DNA of 64,000 bases from Neptunicoccus cionae (GCF_014643735.1 NZ_BMKA01000002.1:558001-622000); one strand, 5' to 3'. Counted from the first letter of the stretch, positions 45,481 to 54,364 are shown. Translations and numbers: made by a program. The notes: a model not told the origin generated them from the sequence alone.

Positions 45481-46704
45481 TCAGGCAAGAACTTGGGAAA
45501 TCAGCAGAATGCCAGCACCCGAAAACAGCAAGCCGGCCAGAATACCCATAGCCGGTGTATTCATTTGTCCGAACAAAAAGGAACGTGGGCGCGCAGCTTC
45601 TGGCGCAGGCGTCTCGGTCAAATCATCAGCGCGCATTTGCTTGGGGACTTCGATCACGCGCACCCGCCGTTCTTGGGCAGATTTGCGCGGACGGCGCGCG
45701 GGGATATTGATGTTTTCGCCCGCCTTTACCGCGACTTGGGCGAGAGATGTCATCTCGGCATCCATTTCTAATGTAATATCGATCTGCTCCGGCCCAACCT
45801 CTAGGTTTTCGGCCACAGAGACCTCTTCCAGTTCGAACTCGGTTTCAACCTCGGGCATGGCCACTTTTATATCGTCGCCTTGAATGTCCGCTTCCAATTC
45901 CGCTTCACCGTCAAAGGCCGCCGGAATGATTTTGAAACGGGTGTCATCGGCTTCAGGCGTTTCCAACTTAAAGTGATCCGGCGTTTCGTCCTTTGGTTCC
46001 GCTGCCGCGGCTGGGATCACCTCTTCCATAACGGTGCGGAAGATGCCGATGTCAAACGGCACATCCTCGGCTTCATTGGGTGCGGCGGGGTCTTCGGCTT
46101 CGCAGGCCTTTCCTTCATCCTCAGCAATGACGAACTGCTGAAGATTGAGAATACCTTCGTCAATCGCGCTGGAATAATCTGCGTCGTCCCCGTTTTCGGC
46201 CTCAAGTGCTGCCTCTTCGTCTGCAACGTCGTCCAGACCGGCATCAAAGCCTTCGTCCTGGTCGTCGCCTTCATGCACAGCAATCGTGTCATTCATCCAG
46301 TGCAACACAACAAACGCCCCGTCCGGCGCAATACCTTCGTCATAGTCTTTGTCCACGGATGGCTGCGCGAGCACATCATCCGTGTCGAGCTCTGCGCTGC
46401 TGTAGGTCTTTTCAATCCCGTCAGTCACGCGCACCAGAAACACTGCATGGGCCTCCTTGTCGCCAAACAAAGTACCTTTTTCCTGCAGTTCTTCCTCACG
46501 AAATTGAAAACCGGCTGTGCGAAATATCCCGCGCACCCGCGCATCCGCGGAACGCAGTGCCGCAACCGTAGTCGGGCTGCGAAAGCGTGCGACCTTGTTC
46601 TCCATCTTGCGGTCCAGATCCGTCAGCATTTCTTGCATAACAGGGCCAGATGGCGCTTTACCAGAGTTGATCGTAAAAACATCAAATTCGTAATTTAGTG
46701 CCAT
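45481..46704 (-). CDS. Acidic tail-anchored protein of unknown function
   Basis: A 407-residue protein that I do not recognise. Residues 1-150 look like a folded domain (MALNYEFDVFTINSGKAPSG, YSSAELDTDDVLAQPSVDKD). The long middle, about 155-330, is very rich in Glu and Asp and probably disordered. A basic stretch (PARRPRKSAQERRVRVIE) precedes a single C-terminal hydrophobic segment (GILAGLLFSGAGILLISQVL), so the protein is likely held to the membrane by its C-terminus. The start at ATG 46704 is chosen because AGGA precedes it; a seven-residue longer form exists. A terminator follows. Confidence 0.7.
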   Translation of the reverse strand: MALNYEFDVFTINSGKAPSGPVMQEMLTDLDRKMENKVARFRSPTTVAALRSADARVRGIFRTAGFQFREEELQEKGTLFGDKEAHAVFLVRVTDGIEKTYSSAELDTDDVLAQPSVDKDYDEGIAPDGAFVVLHWMNDTIAVHEGDDQDEGFDAGLDDVADEEAALEAENGDDADYSSAIDEGILNLQQFVIAEDEGKACEAEDPAAPNEAEDVPFDIGIFRTVMEEVIPAAAAEPKDETPDHFKLETPEADDTRFKIIPAAFDGEAELEADIQGDDIKVAMPEVETEFELEEVSVAENLEVGPEQIDITLEMDAEMTSLAQVAVKAGENINIPARRPRKSAQERRVRVIEVPKQMRADDLTETPAPEAARPRSFLFGQMNTPAMGILAGLLFSGAGILLISQVLA

Positions 46705-46872
46705 GCCTGTGTTCCTCATGCTCAAATACGCTACTTAACTTGTGATGAAGCTACCCTCACAATTGGTCAGAACTTTGTCTCAAATTTGATTTTGTAGGGA
46801 CCATCGTCAGACCACACAGCAAAGATCCTTTGACCTGCTTGCTTTTTGCCCCCGCGCTGTTACACCTGAAGC

Positions 46873-46960
46873 AACCTCGGGGGGGCTGTTAGAACAGCCT
46901 GAGATACGCAATCGCGTGACCCGTTGAACCTGAACCGGATCATACCGGCGGAGGGAAGGT
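46873..46960 (+). ncRNA. TPP riboswitch (THI element)
   Basis: Upstream of thiBPQ. The conserved thi-box core is complete: the pyrimidine-sensing CTGAGATACGC (46909-46919), then ACCCGTTGAACCTGAACCGG with the ATCATACCGGCGGAGGGAA element and the closing helix AACCTC ... GGAAGGT. Thiamine pyrophosphate binding should reduce thiBPQ expression. The 310-base gap 46705-47014 holds this element and the ribosome site before thiB. Confidence 0.95.
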
Positions 46961-47014
46961 GCGGTGAATATCCCTGATCCTGCCAACCGTCTGTAGCTTG
47001 AAAGGATTTAAGAC

Positions 47015-48040
47015 ATGAGTTCCCCGCTCCGCACAGCATTTATCGGCACCTTGGGCACAATCGCCATGATCGCAGCTTTTGCAGTCACAGTGCAGGCACA
47101 GGACAAGCCTGTCCTGACAGTTTACACCTATGACAGCTTTGTCACCGATTGGGGGCCGGGCCCGCAGGTGGAAAAAGCCTTCGAAGCCACTTGCGGCTGT
47201 GACCTTCAACTGGTCAATGCGGGTGATGGCGCTGCCCTGTTGTCCCGTTTACAGCTGGAAGGCGCGCGCAGTGATGCTGATATTGTTCTCGGGCTCGACA
47301 CCAATATAACCGCCCGCGCCAAGGCAACTGGCCTGTTTGCCAAACTCTCCCCAGCGCCAACCGGTCTTGATGTGCCTGTAGACTGGAGCGACGACACATT
47401 CGCCCCCTACGACTGGGGCTATTTCGCCTTTGTCTATGATAACACCAAACTAATCGAAGTCCCCGGCAGCTTTCAGGAGCTGATTGAAGCCGACGAAGAT
47501 CTGAAAATCGTCATTCAGGACCCGCGGTCGTCTACGCCCGGCTTGGGGCTGTTGATGTGGGTGAAGGCCGCCTACCCGAACAAATCCGCCCATATCTGGG
47601 AATCCCTTGCCCCGCGCATCCTGACCGTGACCAAAGGATGGTCCGAAGCCTACGGTATGTTCCTTGAAGGGGAGGCAGACATGGTCCTGAGCTACACCAC
47701 CTCACCCGCCTATCACATCATCGCAGAGGAAGATCACACCAAATCCGCAGCCTCCTTTTCAGAGGGTCATTACATGCAGATTGAAGTGGCCGGAAAACTG
47801 GCTGCAACGGATCAGCCGGAACTGGCTGACCAGTTCCTCAGCTTTATGACAACGGACGCCTTCCAGTCGATCATCCCAACCACCAACTGGATGTACCCCG
47901 CCAAATTCCCCGATGCCGGTTTGCCTAAAGGGTTTGAACAACTGATCACACCCGAAGACAGCCTGATCATCAGCGACACAGAGGTGGAAGCGATCAAAGA
48001 GGACGCATTGGCCGAATGGTTAACCGCGCTCAGCAAATAA
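47015..48040 (+). CDS. thiB: Thiamine ABC transporter, substrate-binding protein
   Basis: Periplasmic thiamine/TPP-binding protein of 341 residues. A signal peptide spans about residues 1-29 (cleaved after VQA). The mature part, beginning around KPVLTVYTYDSF, belongs to the iron/thiamine class of binding proteins: DADIVLGLDTN, PYDWGYFAFVYD and GEADMVLSYTTSPAYH are typical of ThiB. It lies 54 bases after the riboswitch and leads thiBPQ. Confidence 0.95.
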   Translation: MSSPLRTAFIGTLGTIAMIAAFAVTVQAQDKPVLTVYTYDSFVTDWGPGPQVEKAFEATCGCDLQLVNAGDGAALLSRLQLEGARSDADIVLGLDTNITARAKATGLFAKLSPAPTGLDVPVDWSDDTFAPYDWGYFAFVYDNTKLIEVPGSFQELIEADEDLKIVIQDPRSSTPGLGLLMWVKAAYPNKSAHIWESLAPRILTVTKGWSEAYGMFLEGEADMVLSYTTSPAYHIIAEEDHTKSAASFSEGHYMQIEVAGKLAATDQPELADQFLSFMTTDAFQSIIPTTNWMYPAKFPDAGLPKGFEQLITPEDSLIISDTEVEAIKEDALAEWLTALSK

Positions 48041-49632
48041 TCTCAGCCCGCCAAGGTCATCCGTCCCGACCGTCCCTGTTCAAAACGCTCACAGGCAGCG
48101 CCGCCCTTTTGGTGGTGCTGCTGTTGACGCTTGGAACAGTGGTGGCTGTTGGCACCCATGCAACAGTCGGGCGCGGATTTACGCCTGCGGATTGGGCGGC
48201 GATCCGCTTTACCGTGACGCAGGCGCTTCTTTCGGCAACGATAAGTGTTGCCATCGCCATTCCAACCGCCCGCGCGCTGGCAAGGCGCCGGTTTCGGGGG
48301 CGTCAGGTGATGGTCGCCCTTCTCGGTGCGCCGTTTATCCTGCCTGCCATTGTTGCCGTTCTTGGCATTGTCTCTATCTGGGGACGCTCCGGCCTGATCT
48401 CTGACGGTTTGACAGCGTTTGGTCTGTCACCTCTCAACATCTACGGTTTCAGCGGCGTCGTGCTTGCCCATGTGTTCTTTAACCTCCCCCTTGCGACACG
48501 GATGATCCTGCAGGGTTGGATGGCCGTCCCTGCCGAACATTTCCGGCTCGCGGCAGAGCTTGGCTTTACCAGCAAAGACGTGAATCGCCAGCTGGAGCGC
48601 CCTATGCTGCGCGCCGCCGTACCGGGTGCGTTTTTGCTGGTGTTCCTGCTTTGCCTGACCAGTTTCGCGGTTGCCCTTTCTTTGGGGGGCGGCCCCCGTG
48701 CTACCACCATTGAACTGGCGATCTATCAAGCGCTGCGGTTCGACTTCGACCTGTCAAAGGCCGCGCTTCTGTCCATGTTGCAATTCGCCCTGTGTACCGC
48801 GACCGCCGGTGCAACGCTGGCGCTGGCAAAGCCCACGGCGTTCTCCATCGGGCTGGACCATCCGCCCGCCCGTTGGGACGGCACCGAACTTTCGACCCGT
48901 CTGATGGATACCACGCTGCTGCTAACCGTTGCGCTGTTCCTTTTTGCGCCGCTGGTGTCAGTCATCCTGCGCGGGCTGCCGCCACTTTTCGCCTTGCCGC
49001 CACAAATCTGGCCTTCCCTGCTGAACTCCCTGCTGATCGCCATACCCGCCGCGCTGCTGGCCACCGCTTTGGCGCTGGCGCTGGCGGCGTTGATTACCGA
49101 ACTGGCGCGGCGCACACGCGCGGCGGCGCTGCTGGAAGCCATCGGCTTTCTCGCGCTTGCCGCCTCGCCCTTTGTGATCGGCACCGGCTTGTTCATACTT
49201 CTCAACCCAGTGGTAGACCCGTTCAGGCTCGCCCTGCCGATCACCATTGCCGTTAATGCAACCATGTCGCTGCCCTTTGCACTGCGCATCCTTCTACCCG
49301 CGCTGCAACGGGCCGAGGATCACTACGGACGCCTTGGCGCATCCCTTGACATGACCGGCCTAACGCTGTTTCGCATCGCCATCTGGCCACGGATCAAGCG
49401 GGCCGCAGGCTTTGCTGCTGGCCTGTCGGCGGCGCTGTCTATGGGGGATCTCGGTGTGATCGCGCTGTTTGCACCACCGGATTTTGCCACCCTGCCCCTG
49501 ACCATGTACCGTTTGATGGCCGCCTACCAGATGGAGGCCGCAGCCGGTGCGGCGCTGCTGCTGGTCGGCACATCGCTCGCCTTGTTCTGGCTGTTTGATC
49601 GCGGAGGACGCCTTGACCATAACATTCGATAG
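48016..49632 (+). CDS. thiP: Thiamine ABC transporter, permease
   Basis: A 538-residue permease with two fused BPD-type domains; EAA-like cytoplasmic loops are AAELGFTSKDVNRQLERPMLR and the equivalent GASLDMTGLTLFRIAIWPRIK in the second half. It overlaps thiB by 25 bases. The ATG is internal to thiB and no better start was seen. It passes thiamine or TPP through the inner membrane together with ThiQ. Confidence 0.93.
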   Translation: MVNRAQQIISARQGHPSRPSLFKTLTGSAALLVVLLLTLGTVVAVGTHATVGRGFTPADWAAIRFTVTQALLSATISVAIAIPTARALARRRFRGRQVMVALLGAPFILPAIVAVLGIVSIWGRSGLISDGLTAFGLSPLNIYGFSGVVLAHVFFNLPLATRMILQGWMAVPAEHFRLAAELGFTSKDVNRQLERPMLRAAVPGAFLLVFLLCLTSFAVALSLGGGPRATTIELAIYQALRFDFDLSKAALLSMLQFALCTATAGATLALAKPTAFSIGLDHPPARWDGTELSTRLMDTTLLLTVALFLFAPLVSVILRGLPPLFALPPQIWPSLLNSLLIAIPAALLATALALALAALITELARRTRAAALLEAIGFLALAASPFVIGTGLFILLNPVVDPFRLALPITIAVNATMSLPFALRILLPALQRAEDHYGRLGASLDMTGLTLFRIAIWPRIKRAAGFAAGLSAALSMGDLGVIALFAPPDFATLPLTMYRLMAAYQMEAAAGAALLLVGTSLALFWLFDRGGRLDHNIR

Positions 49633-50311
49633 ATTGGAACTGCTTCAGGGGGAGTTTTCCCTGACTGCGGACTTGCAGATTGAAGAGGGCCACAAGATCG
49701 CCCTGCTCGGCCCGTCCGGCGGGGGGAAATCCACGTTGCTTGCTGCAATAGCCGGCTTCAAGCCACCACAGTCGGGCCGCATCCTGTGGCGCGGCGAGGA
49801 TATAACCAACACCCACCCCGCACAGCGCCCCGTCACCCTGCTGTTTCAGGATCACAACCTGTTCCCCCACCTCAGCGCAGCACAAAACATCGGCCTTGGG
49901 CTGCGCCCCGACCTGAAACTGTCACGAACAGAACATGACACAGTGGCACGGGCGCTGGCGCGGGTCGGACTGGAAGGACACGGCCCCAAACGCCCCGCCG
50001 AAATGTCCGGTGGCCAGCAACAACGGGTCGCCATCGCCCGCGCGTTGTTACGCGACAAACCGATCCTGATGCTGGACGAACCCTTTGCCGCCCTCGGCCC
50101 AGCTTTGAAACAAGAGATGCTTGATCTGGTGGCTGAAATCGTCGATGCCGCCAAGGCAACGTTACTGATGGTCACACACCAGCCGGAAGATGCGATCCAC
50201 ATCAGCGACCAGACTCTGTTGATCGCTAATGGTAAAGCCCACGCCCCCCAAGAAACCACGGCTCTGCTGGCCAACCCGCCCGAGGTGCTGAGAAACTATC
50301 TCGGTCAATAG
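49613..50311 (+). CDS. thiQ: Thiamine ABC transporter, ATP-binding protein
   Basis: A 232-residue ABC ATPase: Walker A GPSGGGKSTLL, Q-loop LLFQDHNLFP, signature MSGGQQQRVAIARALL, Walker B ILMLDEPFAAL, and the switch His in VTHQ. TTG 49613 is chosen because GGAGGA ends five bases before it and the product then starts (M)TITFDRLELLQG, the ThiQ N-terminus. It overlaps thiP by 20 bases. Energises ThiBP. Confidence 0.95.
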   Translation: MTITFDRLELLQGEFSLTADLQIEEGHKIALLGPSGGGKSTLLAAIAGFKPPQSGRILWRGEDITNTHPAQRPVTLLFQDHNLFPHLSAAQNIGLGLRPDLKLSRTEHDTVARALARVGLEGHGPKRPAEMSGGQQQRVAIARALLRDKPILMLDEPFAALGPALKQEMLDLVAEIVDAAKATLLMVTHQPEDAIHISDQTLLIANGKAHAPQETTALLANPPEVLRNYLGQ

Positions 50312-50317
50312 CTCCTC

Positions 50318-50346
50318 TTGACAGAACTGCTGGGGCAGGCTTTGTC
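50318..50346 (+). promoter_or_regulatory. Candidate promoter for the PuuD-like gene
   Basis: A perfect -35 TTGACA (50318-50323), 17 bases, then TTTGTC (50341-50346), a poor -10, 37 bases before the start. It starts right after thiQ, so the hydrolase need not depend on the thi transcript. Confidence 0.3.
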
Positions 50347-50382
50347 GTTCGCGACTGACACGGTATTCAAGGTCCTTTCGCT

Positions 50383-51123
50383 ATGACACATAAACGGCCC
50401 GTTATCGGCATCCTGACCGAAGGGCGCGGTGATCTGAAAGTGGACACATCCCACTATGACGATCATTACACCTGCCCCGCTGACTACGTTGACGCCGTGC
50501 GCCGCGCTGGTGGTGTGGCGGTATTGCTTCCCCCCGGAGAACCCCATGTCGCCGACTGGCTGCCTGCGGTAGACGGGATCATCTTTAGCGGCGGCGTGGA
50601 CGTGCATCCCGATCACTACAACGGCGATACGGATAATCCGAACGTGCAACAAACCTCGGCTGAACGGGATGAAACCGAACGCGCCCTTCTTAAACTCTTG
50701 CGCAGCGAAAGCTCCAAACCGACCCTCTTTATCTGTCGTGGAATGCAAATTCTGAACGTGGCGCTTGGCGGCGATCTGCACCAGCACATTCCCGACCTCC
50801 ACCCCGGCGACATCCACCGCAACGCGCAAGGCGGCTGGACCCGTCAACCGGTGTCGGTGGATGCGGGCTCCAAACTGGCAGCAGTCATGGACAGCACAGA
50901 AGTCGATACCTTCTCCGGCCACCACCAAGCCATCAACCGTATCGCACCTGAATTGCGCGCGGTGGCTCATGCGCCGGATGGCATTATCGAGGCGGTAGAA
51001 GATCCAAACCACCCGTTTTTCGTGGCGGTGCAATGGCACCCCGAACTTTCTGCGGCGACTGATGCAAGCCAGCAAAACCTGTTCGACGCCCTAATCAGCG
51101 CCGCCGCCAAAGCAGCAGGTTAA
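50383..51123 (+). CDS. Class I glutamine amidotransferase-like hydrolase, PuuD/peptidase C26 type
   Basis: A 246-residue gamma-glutamyl hydrolase of the peptidase C26 group that includes PuuD (gamma-glutamyl-GABA hydrolase). The nucleophile is Cys118 in FICRGMQILNVALGG, the catalytic dyad His219-Glu221 is in VAVQWHPE, and GIIFSGGVDVHP is a family motif. It would release an amine or amino acid from a gamma-glutamyl amide. It is downstream of thiBPQ with a separate candidate promoter, and about 2.6 kb from a glutamine-synthetase-like cluster that could make its substrate. Confidence 0.88.
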   Translation: MTHKRPVIGILTEGRGDLKVDTSHYDDHYTCPADYVDAVRRAGGVAVLLPPGEPHVADWLPAVDGIIFSGGVDVHPDHYNGDTDNPNVQQTSAERDETERALLKLLRSESSKPTLFICRGMQILNVALGGDLHQHIPDLHPGDIHRNAQGGWTRQPVSVDAGSKLAAVMDSTEVDTFSGHHQAINRIAPELRAVAHAPDGIIEAVEDPNHPFFVAVQWHPELSAATDASQQNLFDALISAAAKAAG

Positions 51124-51135
51124 AACCGCAAACTC

Positions 51136-51190
51136 TTTTTGGGCCAAATATCCTCAGGGGGTCCGGGGGCGGAATGCCCCCGCTGTTTTT
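51136..51190. terminator. Terminator with dispersed element, copy C
   Basis: TTTTTGGGCCAAATATCC (51136-51153) resembles copy B, and the hairpin GGGGGC-GGAAT-GCCCCC (51165-51181) with a following T run (51186-51190) resembles a transcription terminator for the hydrolase. The convergent SMR gene ends five bases further on. Confidence 0.6.
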
Positions 51191-51194
51191 GTAG

Positions 51195-51524
51195 TCAGTG
51201 AGGAACCGAAGACGAAAACAGGTTGATCACCAGAACACCACAAACGATTAGGGAAATTCCGACAAATCCCGCAGTGTCGATCCGGTCCCCGAACAGCAAC
51301 GCGCTTGCAACCGTCACAATAGCCACACCCGCACCGGACCAAACCGCATAGGCCAGCCCCACCGGAAAGCTGCGCAAAACGATGGCGAGGAAATAGAAAG
51401 AGATCCCGTAGCCCACCACGGTCAGCCCGACGAAGTGCATCTTGCTCAGCCCTTCCGAGGCTTTCAGGGACAGCGTCCCAATCACCTCGGCCCCGATCGC
51501 AAGCAACAGATAAACCCACGTCAT
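51195..51524 (-). CDS. SMR-family small multidrug transporter
   Basis: A 109-residue, four-TM proton-driven exporter. Glu13 in LLLAIGAEVIGTLSLKASEG is the conserved membrane carboxylate that binds protons and cationic substrates. The core is close to EmrE/SugE-type proteins; which of the two cannot be decided from the sequence alone. GKAxxAxR-like SFPVGLAYAVWSGAG is another SMR motif. Its start overlaps the trmL stop by 4 bases. Confidence 0.9.
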   Translation of the reverse strand: MTWVYLLLAIGAEVIGTLSLKASEGLSKMHFVGLTVVGYGISFYFLAIVLRSFPVGLAYAVWSGAGVAIVTVASALLFGDRIDTAGFVGISLIVCGVLVINLFSSSVPH

Positions 51525-51976
51525 TGCGCATTCCTTTTATTCATTTGTCTTAAAGCTTCACTTACCGCCATTCCCGCGCTCATCGCGACGTTCAAGCTGC
51601 GCGCCTGCCCGGTCATCGGCAGCTTCACCCGTGCCTGCGCAAAGCTGTGGACCTCTTCCGGCACGCCCGCACTCTCCCGTCCCATCAGGATGGTATCGCC
51701 CTGTTGGAACGAAAACTCCCACAAGGATTGCTCCGCCCGCGTGGTCATCAGCACGATTCGCCCGCTACGCGGCGCCGCTGCAAAATCCTGCCAACTGTTG
51801 TGGCGGGTCAGATCGGCAATATCCGCATAATCCATCGCCGAACGTTTCAGCGCTTTAATCGACAGGGGAAAACCGCAAGGTTCGATAATATCCAGCGGCA
51901 CGCCGAAACAGGCCGACAGGCGGATCATGGCGCCCAGATTCGGGGCGATGTCGGGTTGATAGGCGGCAAGTCTCAT
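51521..51976 (-). CDS. trmL: tRNA (cytidine(34)-2'-O)-methyltransferase
   Basis: A 151-residue SPOUT-fold methyltransferase (TrmL) that modifies the wobble base of certain leucine tRNAs. PDIAPNLGAMIRLSACFG near the N-terminus and DTILMGRESAGVPEEVHS followed by SLNVAMSAGMAVSEALRQ form the knotted SAM-binding region. Length is typical. It overlaps the SMR gene by 4 bases, so they are coupled although unrelated in function. Confidence 0.92.
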   Translation of the reverse strand: MRLAAYQPDIAPNLGAMIRLSACFGVPLDIIEPCGFPLSIKALKRSAMDYADIADLTRHNSWQDFAAAPRSGRIVLMTTRAEQSLWEFSFQQGDTILMGRESAGVPEEVHSFAQARVKLPMTGQARSLNVAMSAGMAVSEALRQMNKRNAQ

Positions 51977-52034
51977 GGCTCTGCGATAGGGGAAATCGCA
52001 GGCGAAGGAAATAGCGGGATTGGTGCAGCGGGGG

Positions 52035-52907
52035 TCAGGTGAACTTGCGGAACAGTTTGGTCTGGTCGAACATATCCTCCAGCCGCTCTGTCCGGTCCTT
52101 GGTCTGCGCCCAGTTCTGGTCCTGAATCGCAGAAATCAGCGTCTCCACCAGCAACAGCGTTGTCGCTGCTGAATCCCAAGCCGAGGGCACCACAATCCGG
52201 CTGCTGAAACAGAAATCCGCCAGATGATGCACCGGAGAGCGCCACTGATCCGTGAACAGAATGATCTTCGCCCCTTTCGCATGAGCCATCTCCGCCAGCT
52301 TCAGCGTGTTGTTTTCGTAGCGGCGGTTGTCAAAGATCACAAAGACATCGCCCTCCGACACATCCAGCAGGTAATGGGGCCATGCGTTTGACGTGGATTG
52401 AATATGCGTCACCGAAGCGCGGATCACCTGAGCGTGCAGGAACAGATACTCCGCCATTGTATGGGTAATCCGCCCGCCGACGATGTAAAGTGCGCGTTCC
52501 GGATCACCGATCAGCGCACAGGCTGCATCAAAGTCATCAGGATCAATCTGGCCGAGCGTGTGGCGGATATTATCAATCACCGCATCCGTGAACCGGTTCA
52601 GCACATGGCCCGACGGCGCGCCCTCCGCCCACGTGTCATGCTTGGCAATCGGGTTCTTCGCCTTTGATTTCAGCTCCTCGCGCAGTTCGGTCTGGAACTC
52701 AGGATAGCCCTTAAACCCCAGCTTCTGCACCATCCGCGCCACGGTCGGTGCCGAGACATTCGCGTCTTTAGCCAATGTTGCCAGCGGCCCAAGTCCCGAC
52801 GCGGGATAGTTCTCCAGAATCGAATGAGCCAACTGTCGTTCGGCACGGGTCAAACGGTCCAGCTCTCGCTGGATACGATCTGAAATGGTGGGCTGGTTCT
52901 CCGACAT
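52035..52907 (-). CDS. RpiR/MurR-family transcriptional regulator
   Basis: A 290-residue regulator with an N-terminal helix-turn-helix (LATLAKDANVSAPTVARMVQKLGFKGYPEFQ) and a C-terminal SIS domain (about residues 130-250, VGGRITHTMAEYLFLHAQ). The SIS domain normally binds a phosphosugar; here the divergent catabolic cluster does not look like sugar metabolism, so its ligand is unclear. The frame extends 24 codons upstream, but those residues are unlike the family, so ATG 52907 is used. It is divergent from the amidohydrolase-TRAP cluster and is its likely regulator. Confidence 0.88.
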   Translation of the reverse strand: MSENQPTISDRIQRELDRLTRAERQLAHSILENYPASGLGPLATLAKDANVSAPTVARMVQKLGFKGYPEFQTELREELKSKAKNPIAKHDTWAEGAPSGHVLNRFTDAVIDNIRHTLGQIDPDDFDAACALIGDPERALYIVGGRITHTMAEYLFLHAQVIRASVTHIQSTSNAWPHYLLDVSEGDVFVIFDNRRYENNTLKLAEMAHAKGAKIILFTDQWRSPVHHLADFCFSSRIVVPSAWDSAATTLLLVETLISAIQDQNWAQTKDRTERLEDMFDQTKLFRKFT

Positions 52908-52928
52908 AGGACCCCGTTTGACGATTAA

Positions 52929-52978
52929 TATTACAACGTTACGACTTCTGTTCTTTTTGTAACACAATTCTGTTGACA
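52929..52978 (+). promoter_or_regulatory. Promoter/operator region between the RpiR gene and the TRAP cluster
   Basis: The divergent gap is 120 bases. It contains an AACGTT palindrome within TTACAACGTTACG (52931-52943) and TGTAACA-N6-TGTTGACA (52959-52978?), whose TTGACA (52973-52978) could be a -35 for the rightward cluster. The -10 is not clear. Operator identity is inferred from position. Confidence 0.3.
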
Positions 52979-53027
52979 TATCACCCGATGCGCAAGAAGT
53001 TTAGCGTGAACAGGGAAAATAGTTTGA

Positions 53028-53795
53028 ATGGCTGCCACCAAAGCAGAAGACGTTGTAGAGGTTCACACCCCCGCGGGCGCATCGCCTGTCGTGCTGGTGT
53101 GTGAACACGCCTCTTCTTTTATACCGCCACACCTGCATGACCTCGGGCTCGCCGAAGCTGACCGGCTAAGCCATGCGGCTTGGGATCCGGGCGCGCTGGG
53201 CGTGGCAAGACACATGTCAGAGCGGCTGAATGCAAAGCTGGTAGCAAGCAAGGTTTCCCGTCTGGTTTATGATTGCAACCGCCCACCCAGCGCACCGGAC
53301 GCCATGCCCGCCCGCAGCGAGTTGGTTGTCGTGCCGGGCAATGGAGAACTGGATGATGCGGACCGTAGGGCGCGGGCTGACAGTTACTATCACCCTTTCC
53401 GCGAATTGCTGGCGGATAGTGTGGCTGCAACGGCGGCAACAGGTGTTACGCCGGTTCTCGTCACGGTTCACAGCTTTACGCCAATCTATCACGGCAATCC
53501 CCGCGCAGTAGAAATCGGCATCCTGCATGACAGCGACACACGGCTGGCCGATGGAATGCTGGCGGCGGCAAAGGGCAACCCCTTAGACGTGCAGCGCAAT
53601 GAACCCTATGGACCGGAACACGGCGTCACCCACACGTTGAAAGAACACGGCATCGCCAACGGCTATGCCAATGTGATGCTGGAAATCCGCAACGACCTGA
53701 TCGTAACGCAGCAACAGCAGCAGGATATGGGCGATACCATCTGCGACTGGCTCGTGGCTTCGCTCGATAGGTTGGATCAGGAAGGGCAGGCATGA
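53028..53795 (+). CDS. N-formylglutamate amidohydrolase-family protein (paralogue 2)
   Basis: A 255-residue FGase-family amidohydrolase: VLVCEHASSFIPP (metal-ligand region), SRLVYDCNRP, VTVHSFTPIYHGNPR and the C-terminal VMLEIRNDLI. It is about the same length as paralogue 1 at 8999 and differs in many details (for example EHASS against DHAAN). Its stop overlaps the TRAP small-permease start by 4 bases, so it is translated as part of the TRAP cluster and probably hydrolyses an N-acyl or gamma-glutamyl-type intermediate of the cluster's pathway. Formylglutamate hydrolysis remains possible. Confidence 0.87.
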   Translation: MAATKAEDVVEVHTPAGASPVVLVCEHASSFIPPHLHDLGLAEADRLSHAAWDPGALGVARHMSERLNAKLVASKVSRLVYDCNRPPSAPDAMPARSELVVVPGNGELDDADRRARADSYYHPFRELLADSVAATAATGVTPVLVTVHSFTPIYHGNPRAVEIGILHDSDTRLADGMLAAAKGNPLDVQRNEPYGPEHGVTHTLKEHGIANGYANVMLEIRNDLIVTQQQQQDMGDTICDWLVASLDRLDQEGQA

Positions 53796-54364
53796 TGCGC
53801 GGCTTAGCTTTTGGATATATTCGCGCCATTGATGCTGTGAACTACCGCATGGGCCGCATTGTCATGTACGGTATCTTCGTGCTGATGGGTATTTTGCTGT
53901 GGTCTTCAATCAGCAAGACGTTCTTCCTGCCATCGCTCTGGACGCTGGAATTGGCCCAGTTCTGCATGGTCGCTTACTACATTCTGGGCGGGCCTTATTC
54001 GATCCAGCTGGGATCAAACGTGCGGATGGATTTGCTTTACGGCGAATGGTCCCTGCGGCGCAAAGCATGGACCGATTTGATTACCGTCCTGTTCCTGATT
54101 TTCTACCTCGGCGTGATGATCTATGGCGCGGTCAGTTCCACGGCCTATTCCCTTGGCTATTGGGGCAGCGAGCCGTTCTCCTTCCTTGCGGGCCTTGCCA
54201 CCGGAGCCGAGGAAGTGGGCCGCGCAGAGCGATCCTCTTCGGCGTGGCGCCCCTATCTCTGGCCGATCAAATCCATCATGATCCTCGGCCTAACACTCAT
54301 GTTACTGCAATGCATCTCCGAGCTGTTGAAAGACGTGCTGCGGCTTAAAGGCGAAACCATCTGA
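53792..54364 (+). CDS. TRAP transporter small permease (DctQ)
   Basis: A 190-residue four-TM protein of the DctQ family. Hydrophobic segments are at about residues 24-40, 55-75, 95-117 and 150-175; QLGSNVRMDLLYGEWS is the family's conserved cytoplasmic loop. It forms a complex with the large permease, whose gene shares one base with this stop. The 4-base overlap with the amidohydrolase and the 1-base overlap with dctM mean a tightly coupled operon. Confidence 0.92.
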   Translation: MMRGLAFGYIRAIDAVNYRMGRIVMYGIFVLMGILLWSSISKTFFLPSLWTLELAQFCMVAYYILGGPYSIQLGSNVRMDLLYGEWSLRRKAWTDLITVLFLIFYLGVMIYGAVSSTAYSLGYWGSEPFSFLAGLATGAEEVGRAERSSSAWRPYLWPIKSIMILGLTLMLLQCISELLKDVLRLKGETI

